Below, piece by piece: positions 7,358 to 19,183 of a stretch of DNA of 64,000 bases (position 1 is the stretch's first letter; every line of letters begins with the position of its first letter). The translations under genes were made by a program, and so were the position numbers. Origin of the DNA: Shouchella tritolerans (GTDB taxonomy: Bacteria; Bacillota; Bacilli; Bacillales; Bacillaceae_D); assembly GCF_025770735.1 (NCBI RefSeq), contig NZ_JAODPB010000006.1, positions 1 through 64,000 of the forward strand, given 5' to 3'. The notes beneath the pieces were generated by a model. The model saw nothing but the letters and a program-made list of their open reading frames with translations, was not told the DNA's origin and made no database searches.

Positions 7358-8580
7358 GATTCCGCACCTCCTTGCCGCGGGAAAAATAGCCAAGCGATTG
7401 CAAAACATAGACATGAAAATCCAGAAAGCATGAGAATAGCTGGTCGTACCTCTTCAAGAGCCGCCCCTTGAGCTGCTTGTAAAAAGGCAGTTAGCGCACG
7501 GCCATTTGGCGTCCATTGGCTTAGCTGGGCCAATAAAGGCGACAAGTCGCTAACTGGAAAAAAGCTGCCGCCGACAAACGCAAGAATGGTAAGGATAAAA
7601 AACATAAATAGGTTTGCGATTTTCTCAGAGCGAAAGCGAAACTGAATCGCTGTGATAAGCAAAGCGACGCTGGCAACAGCGGTGCCAAGCATGAGTGAAA
7701 TGAGCAATACAGCGGGCCAATTGCCAATTTCGATTCGAAATAGGGCCAAGTTGACGGCAAAAATTAACGCCAATTGAATGAGCACAAGCAAAACAGTCGT
7801 CACGCCTTTGCCAACTAAGTATCCAGCTTGTGAGACATTGGCGAGAATGAGCCGAGCGTAAACGGATGTTTTCTTTTCCATATACGCATGAGAGGCCATA
7901 AATCCGGCTGTGTAGAACACAAACATGACGCCCATCGCAAACATGTAATATTCAAATGCGGATATAGGCTGGTTGCCTTGGTAAATAACGTCTCCGATTC
8001 CTTCTAACATACTTGATTCAAGACCGGCGTTTGCCAAAGCTGTCTGTGCATAAAATTGGTCGATAAACTGTTTCATAATCGCCTCGACAATGGCTGCTTG
8101 CTGCGGCTCGTTTGCATTGGCATAAAAAGTGAACGCGCCAGTCGATTCCCCACCCCCAAGAAATTGCTGTTCCCATATTTGCGCCCGGGAGCCTTCGCCA
8201 ATATATAGAACGCCAGCATAATCCTTGTCCCTTGCTGCACTGAGCTCATTTTCGTAGTGAAACGTAATGCTGTCCAAGTCTTCTGTGCTCTCAACGGTTT
8301 CAATCAATAACTCAGGAACAGACAGTTGTTCAGCTAAGCCTAAAACGGCTGTTTTTTCTTGGGCAGGCCAATCATCCAGCTCGTTAGAAAAGTGCTGGAT
8401 CGCATCCGCAAGCGTCTCATCTGAAACGACGCCAACGTCGATTTTTTCTGGCATGCCTGTAAACGTGTCCCCTAAGGCAAAACCAAGAATAAGAATAAGC
8501 ACGAGAGGCATGAACAACATCGTGACAAGCGCGCCTTTGTCCATTAAAAGCTGTTTTGCGTCTTTTCCTATATAAAACAT
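7354..8580 (-). CDS. lnrM: ABC-2 permease, LnrM-like
   Basis: A protein of 408 residues. TM1 at about 20-38 (MLFMPLVLILILGFALG) is followed by a ~185-residue extracytoplasmic region and five to six TM segments from about residue 220 on, with the FPVSDLSP loop typical of ABC-2 permeases. It overlaps the next permease by 4 bp (GTGA) and lies 9 nt after the ATPase gene, so all three are co-translated. It should form a heterodimeric channel with the LnrN-like protein, driven by the LnrL-like ATPase. Confidence 0.7.
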   Translation of the reverse strand: MFYIGKDAKQLLMDKGALVTMLFMPLVLILILGFALGDTFTGMPEKIDVGVVSDETLADAIQHFSNELDDWPAQEKTAVLGLAEQLSVPELLIETVESTEDLDSITFHYENELSAARDKDYAGVLYIGEGSRAQIWEQQFLGGGESTGAFTFYANANEPQQAAIVEAIMKQFIDQFYAQTALANAGLESSMLEGIGDVIYQGNQPISAFEYYMFAMGVMFVFYTAGFMASHAYMEKKTSVYARLILANVSQAGYLVGKGVTTVLLVLIQLALIFAVNLALFRIEIGNWPAVLLISLMLGTAVASVALLITAIQFRFRSEKIANLFMFFILTILAFVGGSFFPVSDLSPLLAQLSQWTPNGRALTAFLQAAQGAALEEVRPAILMLSGFSCLCFAIAWLFFPRQGGAES

Positions 8581-8589
8581 ATATGCCTC

Positions 8590-9519
8590 CTAATCCCGCA
8601 ACGACCGGCCAGTTAAGTGCAGAAATACATCTTCTAGCGTCGGCTGCTTGATATGGATGCCTTTTACAGTAGTACCGCTGTCTTCAACCATATGCAAAAG
8701 CACTGGAAACAAATTGTTTTTTGCTGAAACAATGCGGTAGCCTTCGTCTGTCTCCTTTAATGCCTGCACATGTTCATAGCTGACTAGCTGTTCTTTTAAT
8801 TCCGCCGTTTTTACGGCAACTGTTAGCTCATAAGTCGATTGAGGGCTTATGATCCGCTTGATTTCCCTTTGCGTGCCTTCTGCAATCACAGAGCCACGGT
8901 CGACAATATAAATGCGGTTGCACAAAAACTCGACTTCTTCCATGTAATGGCTTGTATATAAAACGGTCAGCCCTTTATGTTCCTGGAGCTCTTTAATGAA
9001 ATCCAGCAAATACCGGCGCGAGTGTGGATCAATGCCTACTGTCGGTTCATCTAATATTAAATACTCAGGCTTGTGGATGAGGGCGACGGCTAAATTCAAA
9101 CGCCGTTTCATTCCCCCTGAGAACGTCCGCACAGGTTCTTTTTTTCGGCTTGTTAACTCCATCAAATCCAGTAATTCGGCTACCCGCTTTTTTAAAGCAG
9201 CTTTTTCAAGTTTATAGAGCTTCCCGAAAAACAATAAATTCTCTTCAGCCGATAATTCTTGAAACAGGGCGATTTCCTGAGGCACCACACCAATTCGGTT
9301 ACGAAATGGCTTCAACTGGTTTGCGACTGGCTTGCCTTCAAACCGGATCTCCCCTGTTGTCGGCTTTGTTAGTGTCGTCAACATGTCAATTAACGTCGAT
9401 TTGCCCGCTCCGTTTGGACCAAGGAGGCCAACTGCTTCCCCTTGCCGCACATGGAGATGGACATTTTTTACCGCTTCTACTGCGGCAAAGCTCTTTGAAA
9501 CTCCTTCTAGTTCCAGCAT
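8590..9519 (-). CDS. lnrL: ABC transporter ATPase, LnrL-like
   Basis: A protein of 309 residues with Walker A LGPNGAGKST, a Q-loop at VVPQE, signature FSGGMKRR, Walker B YLILDEPTVGID and switch His TSHY. The C-terminal ~90-residue extension is typical of drug/lipid exporters of the DrrA/CcmA type. The start at 9519 is preferred over one 30 nt upstream because that extra segment encodes the ribosome-binding site GGGAGGG. A perfect 14-bp palindrome lies about 90 bp upstream and may be the site for the neighbouring response regulator. Confidence 0.78.
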   Translation of the reverse strand: MLELEGVSKSFAAVEAVKNVHLHVRQGEAVGLLGPNGAGKSTLIDMLTTLTKPTTGEIRFEGKPVANQLKPFRNRIGVVPQEIALFQELSAEENLLFFGKLYKLEKAALKKRVAELLDLMELTSRKKEPVRTFSGGMKRRLNLAVALIHKPEYLILDEPTVGIDPHSRRYLLDFIKELQEHKGLTVLYTSHYMEEVEFLCNRIYIVDRGSVIAEGTQREIKRIISPQSTYELTVAVKTAELKEQLVSYEHVQALKETDEGYRIVSAKNNLFPVLLHMVEDSGTTVKGIHIKQPTLEDVFLHLTGRSLRD

Positions 9520-9606
9520 TTCTTTTCCCTCCCTTGTCACCATTATCATACGCCTGCTGCTTCGTCATATCGATTCACTGCAGTCATAAAGTGCTTATCT
9601 CCTAGC

Positions 9607-9620
9607 ATGACTTAAGTCAT
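9607..9620. promoter_or_regulatory. Perfect 14-bp palindrome, candidate LnrK-type operator
   Basis: ATGACTTAAGTCAT is fully self-complementary and sits about 90 bp before the LnrL-like start and just after the regulator gene. NarL-type regulators bind such inverted repeats as dimers and commonly activate the adjacent ABC genes. There is no direct evidence for binding. Confidence 0.5.
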
Positions 9621-9632
9621 CTTTTTTTTGAC

Positions 9633-9683
9633 AAGGGGCAACAAGCCGTGCTTATGCCCCTTTCGGCTTTTTGCACGGCTTGT
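9633..9683 (-). other. Two interlocking perfect hairpins after the response regulator gene
   Basis: ACAAGCCGTGC (9641-9651) pairs perfectly with GCACGGCTTGT (9673-9683), and AAGGGGCA (9633-9640) pairs perfectly with TGCCCCTT (9655-9662). The arms interleave, so the two stems are either mutually exclusive or form a pseudoknot. The outer arm overlaps the regulator's stop codon. No T-tract follows on the minus strand, so this is not an ordinary terminator. Confidence 0.6.
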
Positions 9684-10315
9684 TAAATATGATGTTTGAC
9701 TGCAAAAATGGCTAGCTGCGTCCGGTCACGCACGCCTAGTTTGATAAACAATTGGCTAATGTAATTTTTAACCGTCCCTACACTTAAATAAAGTTTAGCA
9801 GCGATTTCCGCATTGTTGCGGCCCTGTCCCACTAGGCGAATGATCTCTTTTTCCCGCTCAGCTAAAGGCGGAATCTGTTCTTTCTCCTGCGGAGCTGAGT
9901 GCTGAAGAAGCTTTGGCATTACCTTTGCCGCCACTTGGCCATCTAAGACGAGTTCGCCTAAAAGTGCCTTTTCAATCGTAGCAAACAAACTTTCCATATC
10001 CGCATCTTTTAAAATATAGCCCTTTGCTCCAGCTTTAAGTGCTTCAATCGCATAACGTTCATCAATAAACGTCGTTAACATAACGATTTTTACATTTGGA
10101 TCTCGTTCAATCATCCGCTTTGTCGCCTCAATGCCCGTCATCACTGGCATACGAACATCCATTAGCACGAGATCAATGACATGGCGGCCAGCCAAATCAA
10201 CAGCCTCTTGTCCATTCTCAGCTTCAATCACTTGATAACGTTGACGATGCTCGATCATCATTTTCAAGCCTTGGCGGACAATTTGTTGGTCTTCAGCTAA
10301 AAGAATCGTTTTCAA
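9683..10315 (-). CDS. lnrK: NarL/LuxR-type response regulator, LnrK-like
   Basis: A protein of 210 residues. The receiver domain (1-120) has acidic residues at EDQ (8-9), the phosphoacceptor Asp53 in LMDVRMP, Thr in MLTTF and Lys in LKAGAKGYILKD. The C-terminal LuxR HTH is LAEREKEIIRLVGQGRNNAEIAAKLYLSVGTVKNYISQL in register (about 147-190). It is co-translated with the kinase, overlapping its 3' end by 23 bp. By analogy with LnrK it should activate the ABC genes just downstream when the kinase senses membrane-active lipids. Confidence 0.78.
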   Translation of the reverse strand: MKTILLAEDQQIVRQGLKMMIEHRQRYQVIEAENGQEAVDLAGRHVIDLVLMDVRMPVMTGIEATKRMIERDPNVKIVMLTTFIDERYAIEALKAGAKGYILKDADMESLFATIEKALLGELVLDGQVAAKVMPKLLQHSAPQEKEQIPPLAEREKEIIRLVGQGRNNAEIAAKLYLSVGTVKNYISQLFIKLGVRDRTQLAIFAVKHHI

Positions 10316-11405
10316 TTGCTGTCGTCCCTCCTATCGGAAAAGCACCTTCTACTATAAACATCCCGTCTTCATTGCTTGCCCGAAACCAGCCATGCAACTG
10401 TTCAAATCGATTGCGCAACTGCGTCAGCCCAAATCCTTCACGAACCCCTTCTGGCTTTGCTTCATTTTTTAACGTCGCTACATAGGTCCGTTTGCCGACA
10501 ACAGCTAAGTGGACATCAATTTCTTTGGCATAGGAATGGCGCATGGCATTCGTCAATCCTTCTTGGACAAATCGGTACAACGCCACGTTCTGTTCCTCTG
10601 AGAGCGGCACAGACAGAGCTCCAGCTTCTGTTGTAAACGTGACGCGAACATGGCCCTCTGCCTCTAACTTGCGAATGAGACGAATAATCATCGCTACGCC
10701 CCGCTCTTCTTCACTTTCCAGTGCTCTAACTGCATTGCGCATTTCTGCGAGCGCTGTCCGGGCGGTTTGTTTCGCCTCTGCGATCACAGGATCTTGGACC
10801 TTCATCTCTGCAACTTGCAGCTGCATCATGAGCGCTGTAAGCTGATGGCCGACGGAGTCATGAACGTCTCTGGCAATTCGTGTTCGTTCCCGCTGCTTCG
10901 CGGCATCTTCATGTTCAAGAAAGCGGCGACGCAGTTGTTTCTGCTCGTATTGGAGTTCATCTATTTTTTCTTGTTGCTGGCGGTTTTGCCTTTGCCATAA
11001 GGCAAATTGCCACATCAAATAAAACAAAATAATCGCAGTCAGCAACCAGACAAACGTAGCCACTATATCCGTTGGGCTAAATAAAATCGAGGCAGCCACT
11101 AAAGCGCTTGGCAAGGCGCCTGTCTGCCATTGCCCACTATTTGTTTGTGCAAATGGATAAACAGCCAGCAATATTGGCACGAGCCACCCTGTGTCCATTC
11201 CAGCTAGCAATATGTATACGCACGCTATGGCTGTCAGCAAACGATATAGCCATATGGGGCGTCGCCATAGCGGTTCTGAAAGAAGACCTCCTAATATCAA
11301 TCCACTTGCGAGCCAAAACAGCGGTTCAACAAGTTGCGTCTTGTCACTGAGCGGCCAAATGACAATTCCAGCAAAAACAAAGGAAACGCGCACCCAGTAC
11401 GCCAT
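10293..11405 (-). CDS. lnrJ: Membrane histidine kinase (HisKA_3 type), LnrJ-like
   Basis: A protein of 370 residues. About five TM segments in residues 1-135 with hardly any extracytoplasmic loops suggest sensing within the membrane. A coiled-coil linker leads to the HisKA_3 box RIARDVHDSVGHQ with the phosphoacceptor His at about 172, followed by a HATPase region (GLTNAMRHS, GFGLTQLRNR). The ATG at 11405 is chosen because AGGAGG is 8 nt upstream; a GTG three codons earlier is too close to that site. It is followed by its regulator with overlap and preceded by a GNAT gene at 17 nt. Confidence 0.75.
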   Translation of the reverse strand: MAYWVRVSFVFAGIVIWPLSDKTQLVEPLFWLASGLILGGLLSEPLWRRPIWLYRLLTAIACVYILLAGMDTGWLVPILLAVYPFAQTNSGQWQTGALPSALVAASILFSPTDIVATFVWLLTAIILFYLMWQFALWQRQNRQQQEKIDELQYEQKQLRRRFLEHEDAAKQRERTRIARDVHDSVGHQLTALMMQLQVAEMKVQDPVIAEAKQTARTALAEMRNAVRALESEEERGVAMIIRLIRKLEAEGHVRVTFTTEAGALSVPLSEEQNVALYRFVQEGLTNAMRHSYAKEIDVHLAVVGKRTYVATLKNEAKPEGVREGFGLTQLRNRFEQLHGWFRASNEDGMFIVEGAFPIGGTTAIENDSFS

Positions 11406-11421
11406 GGCGCACACCTCCTAG

Positions 11422-11937
11422 TTAATCGCCATTTTTTAAATGCTTGTAGTACAAATTCGTCCCCCGCAAGCCACCATGGGGATTTTCGGCAAATTGGGGA
11501 ATTGTCCCTGCAAACGTGTAGCCACTTGTTTTATACAATACATTCGAGGGCGCGCCTTCTTCCGTATCCAGGATGAGCAATGTCCGGTTTTGTTCCGTTG
11601 CTGCTTCTTCGGCAACGGCTAGCAACGTCCGGCCAATTCCTTGCCGCCTCGCTTTGTTAGCGACCATGAGCTTGGCTATCTCGGCACGGTGGCGGCCATT
11701 CGCTTTGTCGACAAGGTGAAGTTGAATCGTTCCAATCACGCTATCATCTGCTAAGGCCACCCACACATGGGTATGCTCTGAGAGTTGAAGCGAGTGCCAA
11801 TACGCTTCTGCCTCTTGTTTTTCCATAGGGGCGATAAAGCCAATCGAAGCTCCGCCGTCTACAGTTTCTACCATCAATTCAGCCAACTGACCAATATAGG
11901 GACCAACACTGTCTAGTTTGATGATTTCAACACTCAT
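11422..11937 (-). CDS. GNAT N-acetyltransferase
   Basis: A protein of 171 residues with a GNAT fold. The acetyl-CoA loop is visible at AEIAKLMVANKARRQGIGRTLL (about 90-110; Q-x-x-G-x-G/A form RRQGIGR), followed by the C-terminal LYKTSGYTFAG pattern and an aromatic YYKHL tail. The substrate is not evident. It is the first gene of the set GNAT-kinase-regulator, only 17 nt before the kinase, so it may share the promoter; an inverted repeat CGTTAT-T-ATAACG at about 11965-11977 contains a TATAAT on the minus strand. Confidence 0.75.
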   Translation of the reverse strand: MSVEIIKLDSVGPYIGQLAELMVETVDGGASIGFIAPMEKQEAEAYWHSLQLSEHTHVWVALADDSVIGTIQLHLVDKANGRHRAEIAKLMVANKARRQGIGRTLLAVAEEAATEQNRTLLILDTEEGAPSNVLYKTSGYTFAGTIPQFAENPHGGLRGTNLYYKHLKNGD

Positions 11938-12015
11938 CCTACCCCATCCTTCTCTGTTCTTACCGTTATTATAACGTAGCTGCTTCTAATCTGTCTTAAA
12001 GATCTCTATTTAAGC

Positions 12016-12044
12016 TTGACATTGATAACGATTCTCAATATGAT
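12016..12044 (+). promoter_or_regulatory. Sigma-A promoter with Fur box in the spacer
   Basis: TTGACA (12016-12021), 17 bp, TATGAT (12039-12044). The spacer contains TGATAAC-G-ATTCTCA (12023-12037), a 7-1-7 Fur box. Bound Fur-Fe2+ would block RNA polymerase, so the downstream lipoprotein should be induced by iron starvation. Confidence 0.82.
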
Positions 12045-12080
12045 ACTTTATAGATCGAACAAGAGAGGACGTCTATTAAA

Positions 12081-13028
12081 ATGAAATCCCGCAATCTCGT
12101 TACAGCCTGTATGGCTACCGCATTATTGCTTGGCGCCTGCCAAAGCGAAAACGAAAACAATCCCGATGCTGGTTCTGCTTCTGAACCAAAGACGGTGACT
12201 GACGGAGTAGGCAATGAAGTCACCATTCCTAATCAGCCTGAGCGCATCATCGGCTCTTACTTAGAGGACCCTCTTGTTACACTTGGAGTGACCCCTGTCG
12301 TCCAATGGTCCGTTGCCAGTCGAGAATCCACTCAAGTGTATTTAGAAGAATACCTTGAAGGAATTGATCCAATTGATTCAGTGCTTCCCCTTGAAGCAGT
12401 CATGGATGCTGAACCGGATTTGATTTTTGCGCCAGGAGAGACAAGCTTGCAAAGCGGCGATTATGAACAATACAATTCAATTGCGCCTACTTATGTATTA
12501 GACCAAAAAACAGCCGATGATTGGCGGGCGGCGCTAACAGAAATCGGCGAAGTACTCGGTTTAGAAGATAAAGCGGCAGAGGCGCTTGCCACTTACGACG
12601 CCCGTGTTGCTGAAGTAAAAGAGGCATTAAATGAAAAAACAGGCGACAGCAAAGTTGCTGCCGTCTGGGTTATTGGCGGCGATTATTATGTCGTTGCGCC
12701 AGATGTAGCTAGTGGCGCCGTGCTCTTTGAAGACTTGGAGCTAGAACCGGCCAATGCCATCGCTAATCTGCCTGAAGATGCTGGCGCCCACTGGAATCCG
12801 ATTTCCCTTGAGGCATTGGCTGAACTTGACGCAGACTACCTCTTCCTTGTAGACGGCGATCCAGATACAATCGAATCGTTGAAATCAGAAGCGATCTGGT
12901 CCGGCATTCCAGCAGTTGAACAAGGCAACGTGTTTGAAGTTTCAGGTAAGAGCAGCTGGCTTTATAACGGCTACCAAGCCAATATGCAAACAATTGATTC
13001 CGTTTATGAACATATTATCGGTGAATAA
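12081..13028 (+). CDS. Iron-siderophore ABC transporter substrate-binding lipoprotein
   Basis: A protein of 315 residues. A lipoprotein signal ends in LLGAC (Cys20), followed by a Ser/Glu/Asn-rich tether. The body is a class III periplasmic-binding fold (FecB/FhuD type): TVTDGVGNEVTIPNQPERII, PLVTLGVTPV, the A-E-P-D-L-I motif (MDAEPDLIFAP), a long central helix, then DADYLFLVDGDP. It should capture ferric siderophore at the membrane face. No permease or ATPase gene adjoins, so it is an orphan receptor that must share a FecCD-type permease elsewhere. The Fur box upstream fits this role. Start: ATG at 12081 behind GAGAGGA. Confidence 0.82.
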   Translation: MKSRNLVTACMATALLLGACQSENENNPDAGSASEPKTVTDGVGNEVTIPNQPERIIGSYLEDPLVTLGVTPVVQWSVASRESTQVYLEEYLEGIDPIDSVLPLEAVMDAEPDLIFAPGETSLQSGDYEQYNSIAPTYVLDQKTADDWRAALTEIGEVLGLEDKAAEALATYDARVAEVKEALNEKTGDSKVAAVWVIGGDYYVVAPDVASGAVLFEDLELEPANAIANLPEDAGAHWNPISLEALAELDADYLFLVDGDPDTIESLKSEAIWSGIPAVEQGNVFEVSGKSSWLYNGYQANMQTIDSVYEHIIGE

Positions 13029-13042
13029 ACTTGAAATGGAAG

Positions 13043-13085
13043 AAGACTGGACTCTGTTTACCCAACAGAGATCCAGTCTTTTTTG
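13043..13085 (+). terminator. Rho-independent terminator of the siderophore receptor gene
   Basis: AAGACTGGA-CTCTGTT pairs with AACAGAG-A-TCCAGTCTT (13043-13080), followed by TTTTTT. Only 14 nt after the stop codon. Confidence 0.9.
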
Positions 13086-13167
13086 GTGCTTATCAGCATT
13101 TGAAAGCAATTTTCTCACTCATAGGAAAAATTGAACTAAAACCTCAGGAACTGTCCGAAACTCCTAT

Positions 13168-14292
13168 TCATTTGGACAATCGAACAAGTGTCCGTTCCAA
13201 AAGCAACGATCGCTCCTGAAGGGAATCGATTTCTACATACTCCTCTTCGCTATGAGGATTGCCGCCAACAGGGCCCATCCCGTCAATCGTAGCAATCCCT
13301 AATGCCGATGTGAATGAGGCATCTGATCCGCCCCCTGTCGCTGTTTCCGTTAACTGGAGATCGAGTGCTTGGGCTTCCTTTTTAATCAAGTTAAACAGAT
13401 GGATCGTCTGCTCGTTCCGTTCCATTGGCGGTCTTGTGATCCCGCCTTGTAACTCAACGGCTGTTCCCTCTACGGTAGGAGTCTCGCATATGCTCTGTAT
13501 TTTTTTCTCCAAAACAGCTGCTTGTTCAAGCTTAGAAATACGGATGTCTATACTTGCTTCCGCATAGTCGGCGATTGTGTTGACGGATGTCCCGCCTTTT
13601 ATTAGGCCGACATTGACATTCGTGCCCGCTTTTTGGTCAGATAACCCGTGAAGGGCGACAATTTTATGAGCAAGCTCCTCAATCGCGCTTCTCCCATTTT
13701 CTGGTTCAATGCCTGCATGGGCAGCTTTTCCGTTCACTTTCATGACATAAGCGCCGCCGCCTCGCCTTGCTGTTACAAGGGAACCGTCTTTTCGTGCTGG
13801 CTCCATGACGAGCACTGCTTTTTTGCCTTTTGCTTCAGCTTCAATGATCTTTCTTCCCGATGGCGCGCCAATTTCCTCATCGCTCGTCAGCAAAATGGCG
13901 ATGTTCTGTAAGGCGGCATCATGGTTTGCCGCTAGCGCAGAAACGGCTGAAAGCAAGGTGACATGGCTAGCTTTCATATCGACTACCCCAGGCCCATAAG
14001 CACGGTTACCCTTGATTGAAAAAGGACGTTTAGCTGCTGTACCTTTCGGAAAAACCGTATCTAAGTGGCAAAGCAGCAAAATGTTCGGGTCACGTGCTTC
14101 TTGATGGGTGATCGTCATATGGTTCCCATAGGTGCTTTGTTCATGGATAATCGCGGAAAATCCTAATGCTTTGTATTGATCATAAAGAAAAGAGCCTACT
14201 CGGTCGATTCCCTCTTTGTCGTAGGAACCGCTATCGATATTTACTAGTTTTTCAAGCAAATCTAGCATGTTTGCTTTGGAATAAGTGCCCAC
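13168..14292 (-). CDS. M20 family metallopeptidase, carboxypeptidase G2-like
   Basis: A protein of 374 residues without signal peptide. The metal-site motifs of M20A peptidases are all present: LLCHLDTVFP (about 72-81), GPGVVDMKA (about 95-103), TSDEEIGAPSG with the Glu-Glu pair (about 135-145), VMEPAR, and the late GGNPHSEEEYVE His. A dimerisation domain (GGGAYVMKVNGKAAHAGIEPENG) is inserted at about 175-290. The closest described relatives are glutamate carboxypeptidases (Cpg2), which split C-terminal Glu from folates or peptides; the substrate here is unproven. The GTG at 14292 follows GGGAGGA by 10 nt. It is convergent with the siderophore receptor gene. Confidence 0.8.
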   Translation of the reverse strand: MGTYSKANMLDLLEKLVNIDSGSYDKEGIDRVGSFLYDQYKALGFSAIIHEQSTYGNHMTITHQEARDPNILLLCHLDTVFPKGTAAKRPFSIKGNRAYGPGVVDMKASHVTLLSAVSALAANHDAALQNIAILLTSDEEIGAPSGRKIIEAEAKGKKAVLVMEPARKDGSLVTARRGGGAYVMKVNGKAAHAGIEPENGRSAIEELAHKIVALHGLSDQKAGTNVNVGLIKGGTSVNTIADYAEASIDIRISKLEQAAVLEKKIQSICETPTVEGTAVELQGGITRPPMERNEQTIHLFNLIKKEAQALDLQLTETATGGGSDASFTSALGIATIDGMGPVGGNPHSEEEYVEIDSLQERSLLLERTLVRLSK

Positions 14293-14551
14293 TCGCCGGA
14301 TTCCTCCCTTACATTACTAACAAATTTGACGATAGGCTGGTAGCCAATACGCCGTCGTGAAACGAAAAACAAACCGTATTTAGACAAGGACAACAGCATC
14401 TCATGATCAATCGGTTTGCTGGCCCCTTCGCCTTTACATTTCCATTCAAGCAGCAAGACGTTTTAAAAACGATATGGACTCATTATAGCGAAAATAGAAC
14501 TGCTACTCTAGCAAAATGAGCACGTTCATTGCTTGTTTGACATAATGACTG
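14293..14551 (-). other. Intergenic stretch with an unrecognised open reading remnant
   Basis: Upstream of the M20 gene the minus strand stays open over about 60 codons (14293-14456), reading LLLEWKCKGEGASKPIDHEM and later RRRIGYQPIVKFVSNVREES, running into the M20 start. It has no ribosome-binding site. It may be a decayed gene or chance. Nothing else was found here. Confidence 0.25.
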
Positions 14552-14592
14552 AAAAAAAGACCAATGGCACTCATCCCCTAGCGCCATTGGTC
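14552..14592 (-). terminator. Terminator of the pur operon
   Basis: GACCAATGGC (14559-14568) pairs with GCCATTGGTC (14583-14592). On the minus strand the stem is followed by TTTTTTTC. It lies about 140 nt after the purD stop, and nothing else recognisable lies between (14593-14733). Confidence 0.88.
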
Positions 14593-14733
14593 AAGTTGTA
14601 GGCAAACACTCGGTACGTTGGCGTTTGCACAAGTCTATGCTTTCGAACAATCGTTTCAAAGCAAGAGAACCGCTGTTCTTGAACGCTCGTCCGAGTCGAT
14701 CACCTACACTCCTCGTCTAACAACGGTACTGTG

Positions 14734-17541
<2,808 letters not shown>

Positions 17542-17545
<4 letters not shown>

Positions 17546-18126
17546 TGCTGTTCCCCCTCAACATGCTCGTTTAAAACTTGTTTTACAACCGCCGGATAGA
17601 GCGTGTGCTCGACGGCTTGGATTTTTGCCGTTAACGTCTCCCGCGTCTCTCCTTTGGCAATCACTACTTGCTGTTGGGCGATCACCGGGCCTGTATCCAT
17701 GCCTGCATCGACATAATGGATGGTTACGCCTGTTGTTTCTGCCTTTGCCTCCAACGCTTGGCCAATTGCGTCCAAACCAGGGAACGCCGGCAAAAGCGAT
17801 GGATGGATATTAATCATCTTTCCCTGATAGGCATCAAGCAACGTCGGTCCAATCAACCGCATATAGCCTGCTAACACAATAAAACCGATGCCTTCTTTTG
17901 TAAGAAGCGCCAAAATTGCTTGTTCATAAGCTGCTTTATTGGAAAAAGATTTTGGCGAAAGATGCTCCGCCTTCACTCCCAAGTTCCGCGCTTTTTCGAG
18001 TACTGGAGCATGTTGCTTATCGCTGACGACAAGAGCGATCTCTCCGCCTAGTTCGCCTGTTTTTGCTGCTTTGATGAGCACTTCGGCATTCGTTCCCGTC
18101 CCAGAAGCAAAGACCGCGACCTTCAT
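17542..18126 (-). CDS. purN: Phosphoribosylglycinamide formyltransferase (folate dependent)
   Basis: A protein of 194 residues transferring the formyl group of 10-formyl-THF to GAR. Visible motifs: [12 protein letters not shown] at the N-terminus, [10 protein letters not shown], the catalytic [13 protein letters not shown] (Asn, His), and [13 protein letters not shown] with the conserved Asp. It overlaps purM and purH by 4 bp each, so the three are translationally coupled. Confidence 0.95.
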
Positions 18127-19160
18127 GCACCAATGCCCCCAATCACCGTTCCTTCTGTTGGCGTTACGCGCCCAATAATATAGGCGTCTTCTCCATTAGC
18201 TTCAAGAGTGGCAAGCGCTTGTTGGTGTTTGTCCTCAGGTACAGCAAGCACCATGCCAATGCCCATGTTAAACGTCTGAAATAAATCCTGTTCAGATAGG
18301 CCGCCTTTCTGCTGGATCAATGAAAAAATCGGCGGTACCGGCCATGAACCGTAGTCAATATGAATGCCTACGCCTTTTGGCAGCATGCGGGGAATGTTTT
18401 CGTAAAAGCCGCCTCCTGTAATATGGGCTGCACCAGTAAGCAACCCTTGTTTTAGGCATGCAAGCAACGGTTTTACATAAATTTTTGTCGGTGTCAGGAG
18501 CTCTTCTCCAAGCGTCTTTCCAAGTGTGGTACATTCCGTCTGCAACGTCAGGCCTGCGTCTTGCAGCAATACTTTGCGGACAAGAGAAAAGCCATTGCTA
18601 TGAAGGCCGCTTGATGGGAGTCCAATCAGGACATCCCCTGCTTGAATATGTTCGCCTGTCAGCAAGTCTTTTTTTTCGACTGCCCCGACTGAAAAACCGG
18701 CCAAATCGTACTCCTCTTCCCCGTACATGCCAGGCATCTCCGCCGTCTCCCCGCCAATAAGGGCACAGCCTGCTATTTCGCACCCATCGGCGACACCCTT
18801 GACAATCGCTTCAATTTTTTCTGGCACTGCTTTTCCACAAGCTAGATAATCCAAAAAATAGAGCGGTTCAGCTCCCTGTACGACGATGTCGTTGACACAC
18901 ATCGCGACTGCATCTTGGCCGATTGTGTCATGCTTATTTGCCATGAAAGCAATCATCAACTTCGTGCCAACGCCGTCGGTTCCTGATACAAGTACAGGCT
19001 CTTTTAACCCTAATGATGAAAGGTCAAAATTGCCGCCAAATCCGCCTAAACTGCCAAGTACCCCTTTTCTTGTTGTTCGTTCCACGTGCCGTTTCATTCG
19101 GTTTACTGCTTCGTAACCAGCTTGAATATCGACCCCTGCTTCTTTATATGCGTTTGACAC
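18123..19160 (-). CDS. purM: Phosphoribosylformylglycinamidine cyclo-ligase
   Basis: A protein of 345 residues, AIR synthase, using ATP to close the imidazole ring of FGAM. Motifs: [19 protein letters not shown] at the N-terminus, [10 protein letters not shown], the [11 protein letters not shown] loop, and [16 protein letters not shown]. The GTG at 19160 is taken as start because GGAGGAG lies 8 nt upstream and because the family begins (M/V)SxAYKxAGVDI; 36 further open codons upstream run into purF and have no support. Confidence 0.95.
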   Translation of the reverse strand: MSNAYKEAGVDIQAGYEAVNRMKRHVERTTRKGVLGSLGGFGGNFDLSSLGLKEPVLVSGTDGVGTKLMIAFMANKHDTIGQDAVAMCVNDIVVQGAEPLYFLDYLACGKAVPEKIEAIVKGVADGCEIAGCALIGGETAEMPGMYGEEEYDLAGFSVGAVEKKDLLTGEHIQAGDVLIGLPSSGLHSNGFSLVRKVLLQDAGLTLQTECTTLGKTLGEELLTPTKIYVKPLLACLKQGLLTGAAHITGGGFYENIPRMLPKGVGIHIDYGSWPVPPIFSLIQQKGGLSEQDLFQTFNMGIGMVLAVPEDKHQQALATLEANGEDAYIIGRVTPTEGTVIGGIGA

Positions 19161-19183
19161 GAATGCTCTCCTCCGATCCTTTG

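Noticed and set aside
13031-13219. A small ORF after the siderophore receptor
   Set aside because: It spans a strong terminator and the convergent M20 gene end.
14262-14456. A 64-codon minus-strand ORF upstream of the M20 peptidase as a real gene
   Set aside because: No ribosome-binding site and no recognisable domain; kept only as a possible remnant.
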